Below, piece after piece: positions 1 to 8,480 of a DNA stretch of 64,000 nt (position 1 is its first letter; each line of letters begins with the position of its first letter). This DNA comes from Acidobacteriota bacterium (GTDB taxonomy: Bacteria > Acidobacteriota > Terriglobia > Bryobacterales > Bryobacteraceae). Location of the stretch: positions 1-64,000 of the forward strand of contig JAFDVS010000031.1 of the NCBI GenBank assembly GCA_018268935.1. The letters run 5' to 3'. The notes beneath the pieces are model-generated. The model was not told the origin of the DNA. It did no database searches and was given only the letters and a program-made list of their open reading frames with translations. The translations under genes were made by a program, and so were the position numbers.

Positions 1-1
1 C

Positions 2-340
2 GCGGCCCGCGGATATCGCGGGCAAAGCTACGGATTCGGATGTCCTGATGGATCGCCACCGCTGATGAAGCCAGTGGTCGCGTTCCCCGGCCAAAGTGTT
101 GAAGTGTCCGCCGACGGGATCGCGGTCGAGCGGCGCCTGCTGCCCAACACCAAAGCCCTGCCGTTCGACGGCAAACGGCGGCCCTTGCGTGCGTGGCCCG
201 CTGGCAACTACCGCGTCGAGCCCGGAACGCTGTGGGTGGCGAGCACCTTCCACCCCGGGAGCTACGACAGCCGCTATATCGGACCGATTCGCGCTGAGCA
301 GGTCCTCTACAGAATGCGGCCCCTTTGGTTGTTCGAATGA
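2..340 (+). CDS. TraF-type conjugative transfer signal peptidase (C-terminal part)
   Basis: The reading frame is open from base 2, so the gene is cut by the window start and only the last 112 residues are present. They begin with a Gly/Tyr-rich stretch and a Cys-Pro-Asp-Gly...Pro-Leu-Met-Lys-Pro run followed by a Val-Ala-Phe-Pro-Gly segment. This pattern is typical of S26-family TraF peptidases around the catalytic lysine (here Met-Lys-Pro). Near the end is a Ser-x-Asp-Ser-Arg-Tyr box that fits the conserved SxDSRYFG motif of signal peptidases. TraF matures the conjugative pilin in the inner membrane. The TraB-like gene starts 8 bases after the stop, which supports a transfer operon. The N-terminal membrane segment and catalytic serine lie outside the window. 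Confidence 0.72.
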   Translation, partial: AARGYRGQSYGFGCPDGSPPLMKPVVAFPGQSVEVSADGIAVERRLLPNTKALPFDGKRRPLRAWPAGNYRVEPGTLWVASTFHPGSYDSRYIGPIRAEQVLYRMRPLWLFE

Positions 341-347
341 GGTCGTC

Positions 348-1487
348 ATGGCTGTACGCGAATTGCGAATTCGCACGGTTCTCGCGGCGCTGACCGGCGT
401 GGTCGCCTGGTCCGGCCTTGCCGCGTTCATCCCCCTGAGTCTGGCCGTGCCGATTCTGTGTGCAACCATGTCGCCCCGGCGGCATCGGGTATCCGTTGCC
501 CTCGCCTACTACACAGCGGCCCTGTGGCCGGTGATTGCCGTAGGCATTGAACTCTATGGATTGCCCGCTGTCCCGTTTCTACTTGTGCTTGTCGGGGTTG
601 CTGCATCTATGCTTGCGGCTTGCTGGCTTCTGCCAGGAACAGTTTTGCCCATGGTCGCGGCGGCGGTTCCACCCATCGGCATTATCGGCGTAGCCAATCC
701 GTTGACCTCGGCCGGCATTCTGTTTCCCGGCACCAGTTGGATCGGATTGATCGCGACCGCCCTGATTCCGTTCGGCGTGGCGCGATGTCCCGCTTGCACC
801 GTGCCGACTGTTCTGGCCGTCGCACTGACGCTAAACGGGCTGGCTCGCACTCCGCAGCCGCCGCCCGCGGGTTGGCGCGGCGTGGACACGCACTTCGGCG
901 ACATCCGGAACAAGAAGAACCTAGCCGCGGAATTCCGCAGCGCCGAGTGGATTCAGCAGGTGGCCCGTTCATCTGACGAGCAAGTCCTTGTCTTCCCGGA
1001 ACTGTCCGTCACGCGTTGGACCCCAGCCACAGAAGCCTTCTGGCAACCCACCCTGGCGCCGCTCGGAGAAGACAACCGGACCCTCATTCTCGGAGCCGGG
1101 TTGCCGATATCCGGTGGACAAGACTATAGGAATGTTCTGATCGCTGTGCCTTTTCGCCTTAGTACTGAAACGGCGTTCGTCGAGCAAAGCATCCCTCTAC
1201 CGTGGGTCATGTGGAATCCCATCGCCGTCAAGGATCGGGTGCCGCTCAACCTCTGGGGCCGCCGGACAATCGAGGTTGCGGGCCAGCGCGCCGCCGCGCT
1301 CATCTGCTACGAGCAACTCATACTGTGGCCAGTTTTCACGGCTGTGTCAGAACGGCCAACGGTGCTCGTGGCCATCTCGAATGCGGTCTGGACGAAAGGC
1401 ACGCCGATTCCGGCGGTGCAGGGATCGGCGGTTTGGGCGTGGACCCGTCTGTTCGACATTCCGGCAATCTCTGCCGTCAATCAATAG
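348..1487 (+). CDS. TraB-like conjugal transfer protein with nitrilase fold
   Basis: 379 residues. The first ~165 residues hold several hydrophobic segments (about 10-40, 50-95, 97-165). The rest resembles a carbon-nitrogen hydrolase domain. A plausible nitrilase triad is visible: Glu218 in a VFPELS context, Lys295, and Cys320 in an ALICYEQ context. The layout of membrane segments plus nitrilase domain matches the TraB proteins found beside traF in Ti-plasmid-type and related conjugation loci; their exact reaction is not settled. I chose the ATG at 348 because it follows the traF-like stop by 8 bases. An in-frame start at 96 would overlap traF extensively. The stop at 1487 sits just before the Shine-Dalgarno of the next gene. 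Confidence 0.65.
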   Translation: MAVRELRIRTVLAALTGVVAWSGLAAFIPLSLAVPILCATMSPRRHRVSVALAYYTAALWPVIAVGIELYGLPAVPFLLVLVGVAASMLAACWLLPGTVLPMVAAAVPPIGIIGVANPLTSAGILFPGTSWIGLIATALIPFGVARCPACTVPTVLAVALTLNGLARTPQPPPAGWRGVDTHFGDIRNKKNLAAEFRSAEWIQQVARSSDEQVLVFPELSVTRWTPATEAFWQPTLAPLGEDNRTLILGAGLPISGGQDYRNVLIAVPFRLSTETAFVEQSIPLPWVMWNPIAVKDRVPLNLWGRRTIEVAGQRAAALICYEQLILWPVFTAVSERPTVLVAISNAVWTKGTPIPAVQGSAVWAWTRLFDIPAISAVNQ

Positions 1488-1494
1488 GAGGCCT

Positions 1495-2220
1495 ATGCGA
1501 GTGCTCGCTTCCCTGGCATTGTTCCTTCCCTATCTCGCGGCGCAGCCAGCTTCGCGCCCCCTGACTACAGCGGAGTTCGCGGCCGTTGCGAAGAGTTGTG
1601 CCCCCGATGCGCCAGTGTCGACCCTGCGCGCAATCGCTAAGGTGGAATCCGCGTTCAACCCGCTCGCGATCTCTATCAACTATCCAGACAAAGCCCCGGA
1701 ACGGTTAGGTTTGGATGAAGGTACAGTGGCGCTTTCGCGTCAGCCCACAACATTGAACGAGGCTGTTCGTTGGACGAAATGGCTTTACAGCCGCGGACTC
1801 ACGGTCAGCGTTGGTCTGATGCAAGTGAACGCCGAACATCTGGCAGGTCTCGGTCTTTCCCTCGAACAAGCTTTCGACCCATGCGCCAATCTGCGGGCAG
1901 GGTGGACGATTCTGAACACGAAGTATCGGACGGCGGCGGCGGTTCTCGGCCAAGGTCAGCTCGCACTTCATGCCGCGATCTCTTCCTACAACAGTGGTTC
2001 GCTAATTGCAGGATTTAACAACGGATACGTAGATAAAGTGATCCAGAACAAGCCCGAGGTGTCATCAATACCCGCGTTGGCGGGTCAATTGAATAGGCCG
2101 GAGGTGTCTTCAGTACCGCGTAGTGTGGACCCGCCAAGTGTGCCGCCGGCATCGGAGACGGAAGTTGAGGACCCGAACGCGGCAACAACCCGAGTGTCGT
2201 GGAAAAGAAACAAGAACTGA
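1495..2220 (+). CDS. VirB1-like lytic transglycosylase
   Basis: 241 residues, with a strong AGGAGG ribosome binding site overlapping the preceding stop. Residues 1-17 form a short Sec-type signal. The SLT fold is recognisable from Glu51 in AKVESAFNP (catalytic glutamate), the SVGLMQVN motif near residues 105-112 and a later SSYNSGS motif. Such enzymes open the peptidoglycan locally so that a type IV secretion channel can be assembled. The C-terminal ~45 residues are Pro/Ser-rich and carry two similar PEVSS(I/V)P units, probably a low-complexity tail. The position after traF/traB-like genes supports a role in conjugation. Confidence 0.8.
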   Translation: MRVLASLALFLPYLAAQPASRPLTTAEFAAVAKSCAPDAPVSTLRAIAKVESAFNPLAISINYPDKAPERLGLDEGTVALSRQPTTLNEAVRWTKWLYSRGLTVSVGLMQVNAEHLAGLGLSLEQAFDPCANLRAGWTILNTKYRTAAAVLGQGQLALHAAISSYNSGSLIAGFNNGYVDKVIQNKPEVSSIPALAGQLNRPEVSSVPRSVDPPSVPPASETEVEDPNAATTRVSWKRNKN

Positions 2221-2397
2221 TGGGAACCTAACGCGTTATATCAGCATCTAAATAAGAAAGTCCGCAGAGCAGAAAGCGAGGCTGTGTCCAGACCCAGTGA
2301 GCAGTTGAAGTAGGTCGATCTCCACCGAGATCGGGCGAGGTTGACCGGATGTCCCGGCAGTCACCGCGTCCAATCTATCTTCCTTCGGAGGAGACTT

Positions 2398-2913
2398 ATG
2401 GCCATTTATTCTCTCCTGGCCGACCTGATTCATCAGTACCGCCTGGCACGCTGCGAGGAGGACGACGCGACCATTGATGCGCGTCAAATTGACGCGCATG
2501 ATGGCTTCGCCTTTGGGCGGCTCGTGTGCGCAGGGCAACTGGTGCGCTTCACAGTTCGGGCGGACCTGCCCGTTAACGCCTCGATCAAGTTGGAGGACAG
2601 CGACGACGTCCCCGCGCTCCGACACAGCGCGGATTCCGTGAACCTCTCGATTGAGTACCTCGGAGAGCGAACAGCGGAACACGTGTTGATCGTCGAGAAC
2701 GGCAATCCCGTCCCGGTCGAAGTTGTCGTGGAGATAGTGATGGGACTGCGCGGCCGGACACCGCGAACGATGATCGAAGATGCCGTCAACGTGGTGTGCG
2801 ACGCACTCGAGCGTGCCACGACCCGCATGGTGCGCGTCTTTCCAGCCAAGCGTGCGCCTGGTCGAGAGGACGGCACCGAGTCGGCGGACTCCTCGCGATC
2901 AACCGGCGCATGA
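2398..2913 (+). CDS. Hypothetical protein, 171 aa
   Basis: The ATG at 2398 is preceded by a good Shine-Dalgarno (GGAGGAG). An upstream in-frame start at 2341 lacks one. The product is soluble, with a mixed alpha/beta-looking core (about 1-150) and a Ser/Arg/Gly-rich tail. I do not recognise a family. It lies between the conjugation genes and the convergent accessory block and could belong to either. Its coding sequence contains a 23-bp near-perfect palindrome (2477-2499). A minus-strand frame over 2248-2682 is also open but has a weaker start context. Confidence 0.55.
   Translation: MAIYSLLADLIHQYRLARCEEDDATIDARQIDAHDGFAFGRLVCAGQLVRFTVRADLPVNASIKLEDSDDVPALRHSADSVNLSIEYLGERTAEHVLIVENGNPVPVEVVVEIVMGLRGRTPRTMIEDAVNVVCDALERATTRMVRVFPAKRAPGREDGTESADSSRSTGA
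2477..2499. repeat. 23-bp palindrome inside a gene
   Basis: Two perfect 11-base arms (ATGCGCGTCAA and its reverse complement) surround a single central A. It could be an operator, a recombinase or nuclease site, or a chance product of the repeated Asp-Ala codons. There is no second copy that I could find in the window. Confidence 0.5.
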
Positions 2914-3428
2914 GAGGTACGTGGCGGGGCTGCACCAACGCGCGGCAGAATCGCGGCGTGTCCACTCAGCCCGCCGAGGTATTCGTTGGAGGTTTAACAC
3001 GGTGGTGCGCGGCCTGGCCTGTCCAGTGACGCCTTCGATCGGCGACCTTCCCGTGCGGTCGCTCGGATAATCGCGCAATCGCGCTGCTGCAGCAGTGTGC
3101 AGTCTGTGTGCGCGGAGGCGAATCTACCGCCCTACCACTCGACCGGAGGCTTTCCAGTTCGGCACACACTTAGCGCACAAAGTTGGCCTCAGGCAAAGCG
3201 AATTCGGCATTCTAAAGTTCTCAGTGCTGATAGGCCAGTCAGTCTACGTCTACCTGGCACTGTTGACGTCCAGCTTGGGAAGACCGCCATCGATTGGAAA
3301 ATCAAGAATTTGCGTTTTCTCCGACCACTCTCTGGCAATAGAGTTTACGCCGGTTCCGCACACCTCCATCCCCCACGAAGCAAATCGAGCACAAACAGAG
3401 CACACTTTATTCGTCCCTGCGCGGGCCG
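2914..3428. other. Gene-free stretch between conjugation genes and accessory block
   Basis: About 515 bp. The overlapping open frames here have Cys/Arg-rich shadow-like composition and no convincing ribosome binding sites. It separates a plus-strand gene from the 3' end of the minus-strand accessory operon, so it may contain terminators, but I see no clear hairpin with a T-run. Confidence 0.4.
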
Positions 3429-4943
3429 TTATCGTACCTTCTCGTTGATCTGCTTCTTCACCTGCGCGAAATCCGGCGGCTCTAAATAGGGCTTGACCAG
3501 ATCGAGGATTTGCTCGATTACTTCTTTCCTGATCGTCGCTCTGAGGCTCCTCGCGTCCTGCTGGCTTGACTTACCTTCCAGCTTCCCCTTGATCGCGTTC
3601 ATCTCTGCAAGGTGTGACCGCAATTGGAGGCGGACCTCGCCCCTCATCTCCTCCTTAGTCAAAGCCTTCGTGAGCGCCGACCGGACGCGGAGCGTCTTCG
3701 AGAGAAGATGGGTGCGGTCTTCGCTCTCCGGGTCCTCGAGATCGAGCTGGTCGAAATCCTCCTGGATGCCCTCGACCTTCTTCTCGATCGTTTCGAGGCT
3801 TTTCTGTCGGTCGTCCGATAGCTTGTGCGCGCGCGTCCCCAGATACTTGAGCTTCGTGTACAACTCGGTGCGCAAGTCTTCCCACGCGTCGTCATCTTCG
3901 AACCCATCCCGCCTCGCGTTCGGGATCAATGCCGTCGGGGAAACATGGATTTCGCCGACGTAGTACCTGTTGAAGCGGATGTACGACTGTCCCCGCCGCC
4001 CGAACACCGCATCTAGATGTTCGGGACCACCTACCTGGATGTTCTTTACCCGAATCCTCAAGCCATGGACGGTCGGGTCCGTGATGGAGAACGCGCGATC
4101 GGGGAGGCCGACCCACATCCACCACTTCTCCGATTGGAGAAACTCAACGTCCGTCAGCGTAACTGCATCGTCCTTGGCGGGATACGAGTCCCGGTAGCGC
4201 TTGTAGACAGGCTTCGCATCCTGCGAGGTACGACCGACATGCAGCCGGACAATGTCCAGCGGCTTTTTCAGCTCGTCCGCCTTGGCCTTGATCTTCTTGC
4301 CCCACTCCCATTTCGGATCGTAACCGATCGGTGCGGTCTCCGCGAGATATTCCTTGATGAGGTCGAGTTCCTTGAACTCCTCCGGCGCGCGCGACAATCC
4401 CGAGAGGCTCACCTCCATGTAATGCTCCTCGGCCTCCACGTCGTCGTTCGTCGTTGACGAGACCGCCTCGGACAGGAGATCGACGAGCGGCTTCCCGCCG
4501 CCCGATTCCGGATTCATGCCTTCCCGAAGCTTTACGCAGTTGAACGTGACGGTAGTCTCTGAAGACTCGCCGGCCGCTTTGGTGCGAAAGGACAGGCTGT
4601 CGCAGAATGCGATGCCCGCGAGGCGGCCGATGCCGCGGAAGCCAGCGTCGCGCTTCCGGTCCTTCTTGGATGCGCCGATAGCGGTCAGGGTGCCCCATGC
4701 TGACGCCGCTCCGATCCCGATGCCGTTGTCGTGGATGATGAGCGTGTCCTCGTCCTTCAACAGGACCTCTACTTTGGCTGCTCGTTCTCGCAGTACGCCT
4801 GAGCTGACTGCCGCTGCCACGGCGTCTGACGCGTTCTGCACGTACTCTCGGAGGGCGTTTCGGGATTCCCCGTACATGCCTGTCGTCAGGGTTTCCAGGA
4901 CGAATGACCCGATGTAGGGAGATCTGGAATCGCTCTTAGCCAT
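3429..4943 (-). CDS. HSP90-like GHKL ATPase (second paralogue)
   Basis: 504 residues. The N-terminal ATPase shows the GHKL boxes in order: REYVQNASDA (about 33-42, with Asn37 and Asp40), DNGIGIG (72-78), and GFRGIGRLAGI (101-111) as an HSP90/MORC-like lid motif. A middle region (about 200-360) resembles the HSP90-type S5 domain in arrangement, and the C-terminal ~140 residues are rich in Glu/Lys/Leu and probably coiled coil. The family binds ATP and closes as a dimer. The target here is unknown. Its start codon overlaps the stop of the PIN-like gene by one base, so the two are translationally coupled. It is a diverged paralogue of the protein at 6927-8480. Confidence 0.8.
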   Translation of the reverse strand: MAKSDSRSPYIGSFVLETLTTGMYGESRNALREYVQNASDAVAAAVSSGVLRERAAKVEVLLKDEDTLIIHDNGIGIGAASAWGTLTAIGASKKDRKRDAGFRGIGRLAGIAFCDSLSFRTKAAGESSETTVTFNCVKLREGMNPESGGGKPLVDLLSEAVSSTTNDDVEAEEHYMEVSLSGLSRAPEEFKELDLIKEYLAETAPIGYDPKWEWGKKIKAKADELKKPLDIVRLHVGRTSQDAKPVYKRYRDSYPAKDDAVTLTDVEFLQSEKWWMWVGLPDRAFSITDPTVHGLRIRVKNIQVGGPEHLDAVFGRRGQSYIRFNRYYVGEIHVSPTALIPNARRDGFEDDDAWEDLRTELYTKLKYLGTRAHKLSDDRQKSLETIEKKVEGIQEDFDQLDLEDPESEDRTHLLSKTLRVRSALTKALTKEEMRGEVRLQLRSHLAEMNAIKGKLEGKSSQQDARSLRATIRKEVIEQILDLVKPYLEPPDFAQVKKQINEKVR

Positions 4944-6841
4944 TAGGCCTCCTCTTCCTCAAGCGACAGCGATAGTTCATCACATACTCCTCCTTGGGCG
5001 AGGCGCAACAAGTGCAGCCCCGCGTCTTCTGTCCAGGAAAGCCCGAGTCCGTCCTCCTTATTCGAGTCCAACTGCCTCAAGGGAATCAGGAATCGTCTGC
5101 TGACCGCCCGCAAGACAGCGCCGACGGTGGACGGCGGGTTTCCGATGAGCGAGGTCAGTGCGGACTCCGTGCCCGGCAGGACATCCCCGAGGACTTGCTT
5201 TCCACCGACGATCACGCTGTCCAGGAGCCTGGGGCCTTTTTCGGGGTTCTTGACGAGTTGAATATCGATGGCGATGGTCTGCGGATTGCTGCTCGGAACG
5301 ATGATGAGGCGATCCTTCACGGGCGAGAGCATCTCCGCGATCTGGTCGATGGCTTCCTTGAATTCCTCTTCATACTGGAGATCGAACAACGTCTGCCATG
5401 GGCCGTCCATCGGTGTGTCCCGCACGGCTCCTGTCTCATCGAAGTACAGTTCTGCGAACATCCCGATCGCCAACGCGTTCCTCTCTGGGACGTCGAGTGC
5501 TCGCGCTGTCTGCAGAAGTTCCGAGAGCCGGACATCCGCCGGGGAGCCTTTCGTCGCAGCTGAACGGTACACGCGTCTTCCGAGTAGGACAAGTTCTTCC
5601 TTCGTGAGTTGTCGCAGGAACGGCAACGCGGAGACCTTGTCGAACGCGGCCGTTCGATCATCCAGTTCTCCCGCGAGTTGCGACAGTAGGATACCGAAAT
5701 CGCCCGTCTGCGCGGCCTCGTCGTGTATCGGACTAAGGGGGGGCGGTACCGTCGGTGTTGCTGTGGCCGTGGCACTCCCGGAAGTGGCCTGTTGGGCGAC
5801 GGATGGCGCGGATGTGACGACGGGAGCAGCGGGTGTCGTGGAACCTGCGCCAGTTGGATCGATGACGTTCCAGTTCACTCCTTTTTCGTCCCGGTCGAGC
5901 AATGGCGGATGTGTCGCTGCTACGAGGATCTTTACTGATGAGGCGTCGATTTTGTCGAGAACGACGGAGAGGATGTTGACGTCAACGATCACCATCCGCT
6001 CGACGCCCGCTTTGCACTGCGCCTCGTGCTCGAGGAGTGGGTGAGGTAGGCGCGCCTCGAGTCCGATATGGGGCAGGACGGGCTTGCGCTCGCCCTTGTA
6101 GTTGAGCAGCAGTTTCGGCTTGTAGTGCCAGTCGGACTTGTTGTCGTTCGTGATGATGACCGCAGTCTTACGTTTCTTAGGTTCGAGGTCGGCCAGCACT
6201 TCTTGCCAGAAGACTAGGTCGCCGCAGCTGTTGTCGCCCTTTCCCTCTTTACCCTCGTCCTTGAACCCAGGCGGCACCTTGCCGGAAAACCGGAGATCCT
6301 TGCTGATGCTGATTTCCTCAAACGTCTTGAACGGGTTCGTTGTCGCGACGTGATCGTTCACGAAGGCGATGATTTCCTCGAGCGCCCGCTGATACTGTGC
6401 CTGGATCTTGTTCTTGTCGAGAACCGCAGAAAGCTGTCCTTGCAGCCTGACGAAATCCGCCCGGAGCGACTGCAGTAGGTGCGCGCGATCGTTGAAGGAC
6501 GTATTTTCGCAGAGGCTATCATCCGCCGACACCGAGAGCTCGATGAGCGCCTGCCCGAACCCTGCCGTGTACTGCTTAAGACGGCCTTGGAGTTCAGTCA
6601 GCACCTTCTGGCTGTTGATGTGCCGATAGAGTTCGTGGGCGCTCCAGGTGGGAATCACGACCCGGCCGGTGCCGACGTTCCGGAGCCATTGCAGCAACTC
6701 TGCGCGAATACCGTCTCCCGCCTGCAACAACCACATCAGAAACGACGTATCGAGATAGATCGGCACCGCAGCGTCTGCGAGCGCGTCGATGATTGCCTGA
6801 TGGTATGCCTTAAGGTCAACCGGATTTTGCGGTATCTTCAT
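4943..6841 (-). CDS. DUF4935 PIN-like nuclease-domain protein
   Basis: 632 residues. The first ~250 residues match the PIN-like DUF4935 pattern: Asp31 in YLDTSFL, Glu70 in WSAHEL, a PGFKDEGKEGK segment followed by GDLVFW (Asp209), and Asp233 in IITNDNKSDW. These acidic residues would form a metal-dependent RNase/DNase site. A Thr/Pro/Ala-rich linker (about 335-375) leads to an uncharacterised C-terminal region of ~250 residues. The gene lies between two HSP90-like ATPase genes and overlaps the downstream one by a base. PIN-like effectors of this family occur in several anti-phage loci, so an effector role is a reasonable inference. Confidence 0.78.
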   Translation of the reverse strand: MKIPQNPVDLKAYHQAIIDALADAAVPIYLDTSFLMWLLQAGDGIRAELLQWLRNVGTGRVVIPTWSAHELYRHINSQKVLTELQGRLKQYTAGFGQALIELSVSADDSLCENTSFNDRAHLLQSLRADFVRLQGQLSAVLDKNKIQAQYQRALEEIIAFVNDHVATTNPFKTFEEISISKDLRFSGKVPPGFKDEGKEGKGDNSCGDLVFWQEVLADLEPKKRKTAVIITNDNKSDWHYKPKLLLNYKGERKPVLPHIGLEARLPHPLLEHEAQCKAGVERMVIVDVNILSVVLDKIDASSVKILVAATHPPLLDRDEKGVNWNVIDPTGAGSTTPAAPVVTSAPSVAQQATSGSATATATPTVPPPLSPIHDEAAQTGDFGILLSQLAGELDDRTAAFDKVSALPFLRQLTKEELVLLGRRVYRSAATKGSPADVRLSELLQTARALDVPERNALAIGMFAELYFDETGAVRDTPMDGPWQTLFDLQYEEEFKEAIDQIAEMLSPVKDRLIIVPSSNPQTIAIDIQLVKNPEKGPRLLDSVIVGGKQVLGDVLPGTESALTSLIGNPPSTVGAVLRAVSRRFLIPLRQLDSNKEDGLGLSWTEDAGLHLLRLAQGGVCDELSLSLEEEEA

Positions 6842-6926
6842 GCGCCCAGGGCCTTCTATCCACCTGCGATTGTGTTGGAGTCTGCGGCCACCTCATCGGT
6901 CGCCAGTTCGGATATGGTCATGAGCT

Positions 6927-8480
6927 TCAGGATATGCGGGAAAGTATCTTATCGACGAGGAGCTTGGCGTTTGCCTGGCTCGCGCTGCATTCGTAGATGA
7001 GGCCGATGACCTGTTCGTACGCTCGCCGCTTGAACGACGGGATGTCTGAGAGGGCGCTTGCCCTGACGGGGGCTTTGAGGATCTTGCTGACGTCGCGCTC
7101 GAGCTTTTCCTTGCGCTTCTTGAGGTCGGCGACGATCCCTGCTGGGAGAATACCTTTCGTGATGATGCCGTCGAGGAATGCCAGTCCCGCCCTAATTTCT
7201 TCGGTGGTCTGGTAGCGACTTTGCCGGCTTAGCGCTCCCTGCTTGATGATGGCGGCTTTCTCGCGGATCGCTATCTCGCGAAGCTCGAAGTCCCTCGACC
7301 ACTTCCGCTGGATGCTGCTCGTGCGGCATTTGCGGGTGATCTCGCGCGCGACCGGGGCGAGGTGCGTCAGAAGGTTGTGGAAGTGCACGCTCTGCTCGAA
7401 GTGGTCTCGCCTACCGTTGGGAACGATGCGCGGGTCCACAACGTGTAATTCGCCGACGCTCCACCCGTTGAATCGCGTTTCCGGGAAGAGCTCTTCGAAC
7501 ATCCGGTCGTCGCCGACTTGGATGTTGCCGCAGCGCACTCGGAGTCCTCTGACGTTGCATGCTGCTGGCAGCGCGCCGGTGTACCCGTGATGGAGTGCCC
7601 AGCCCAGGCATGCGGTCTCGCCGTCAATGCCCTCGATGTTGAGCAGTTCGACCTCGGTGAACGGATCGAACGATCCGACGCCGACCTCTAATGCTTCCGC
7701 ATGTGGCCGGTAGACGGGCGTCGGGTCCTCGCCGATCAGGATCCGTAGGTCGCCGAGCCGGACCTGTGAGCCGAGATGCGTCAGGATCTTGTCCTTGAAA
7801 GGAAAGTCTGGTCGGAAGGGCACAGGCGCGACCTGGGCGAGGTATCTACCGACGGCCGCAGCACTAAGAAGCTGATCGTTGCGGTGCCGTATGATCCCGC
7901 GCATCTCGACCTCAAAGAATCGTTCAGGGAGGGTTGCGGCTGGAATGCGTCGCAGCTCGACGATTTGGCTTACGGCGTCGCGCAGGTCATGGTGCTGTTC
8001 GCTAGCCCGGAGCATCGCCTTGAGCTTTTTGCAGTCCCAGCGGATTTCGCTAACTTTGCTTTCTCCAGCCACGCGCGACCGGAACACGAGTTCTTGGCAA
8101 TACCCGATGCCCGCAAGTCTTCCGACGCCGCGAAAGCCACGCGCGCCACTTCCCCGCTTCTTGCTCGCTCCGAAGGCGGTGAGGCGTTCCGCGAAATCGC
8201 CGTGCGGTACACCGGTGCCGTCATCTGTGATCTTCACATTACGGCCGGCGACGTCGATGCTGATCCTGACTGTTCCTTCGCCAGCATTGAGGTGTCCTGC
8301 GCCGCGTGCCTCATCGATTGAGTCAGCCGCGTTCTGCACGTACTCGCGATAGATCGTCATAGGGTCCACGTACATGGAACTGCTCAGCAATTCCAGGATG
8401 TCCTTGCCGATGACGATCTCAGTCGCGATTTGCTGCCACGGCGACTCCCGCAGCGTGATCGGTACGATATTGGTGCTCAT
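6927..8480 (-). CDS. HSP90-like GHKL ATPase (first paralogue)
   Basis: 517 residues. ATPase motifs are REYVQNAADS (45-54; Asn50, Asp53), DDGTGV (86-91) and GFRGVGRLAGI (115-125). A GASKK motif is shared with the paralogue at 3429-4943. The central region carries a second similar block (VRCGNIQVGDD, followed by a GELHVVDP-type motif) that matches the other paralogue (VKNIQVGGPE, GEIHVSP), so the two proteins are homologous over most of their length. The ATG overlaps the stop of the radical SAM gene by 4 bases. An 85-base gap separates it from the PIN-like gene downstream. The role is unknown; an ATP-driven switch or chaperone-like sensor is an inference. Confidence 0.8.
   Translation of the reverse strand: MSTNIVPITLRESPWQQIATEIVIGKDILELLSSSMYVDPMTIYREYVQNAADSIDEARGAGHLNAGEGTVRISIDVAGRNVKITDDGTGVPHGDFAERLTAFGASKKRGSGARGFRGVGRLAGIGYCQELVFRSRVAGESKVSEIRWDCKKLKAMLRASEQHHDLRDAVSQIVELRRIPAATLPERFFEVEMRGIIRHRNDQLLSAAAVGRYLAQVAPVPFRPDFPFKDKILTHLGSQVRLGDLRILIGEDPTPVYRPHAEALEVGVGSFDPFTEVELLNIEGIDGETACLGWALHHGYTGALPAACNVRGLRVRCGNIQVGDDRMFEELFPETRFNGWSVGELHVVDPRIVPNGRRDHFEQSVHFHNLLTHLAPVAREITRKCRTSSIQRKWSRDFELREIAIREKAAIIKQGALSRQSRYQTTEEIRAGLAFLDGIITKGILPAGIVADLKKRKEKLERDVSKILKAPVRASALSDIPSFKRRAYEQVIGLIYECSASQANAKLLVDKILSRIS

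Noticed and set aside
2248..2682. Minus-strand gene of 144 codons
   Set aside because: Overlaps the plus-strand frame at 2398-2913, which has a better Shine-Dalgarno.
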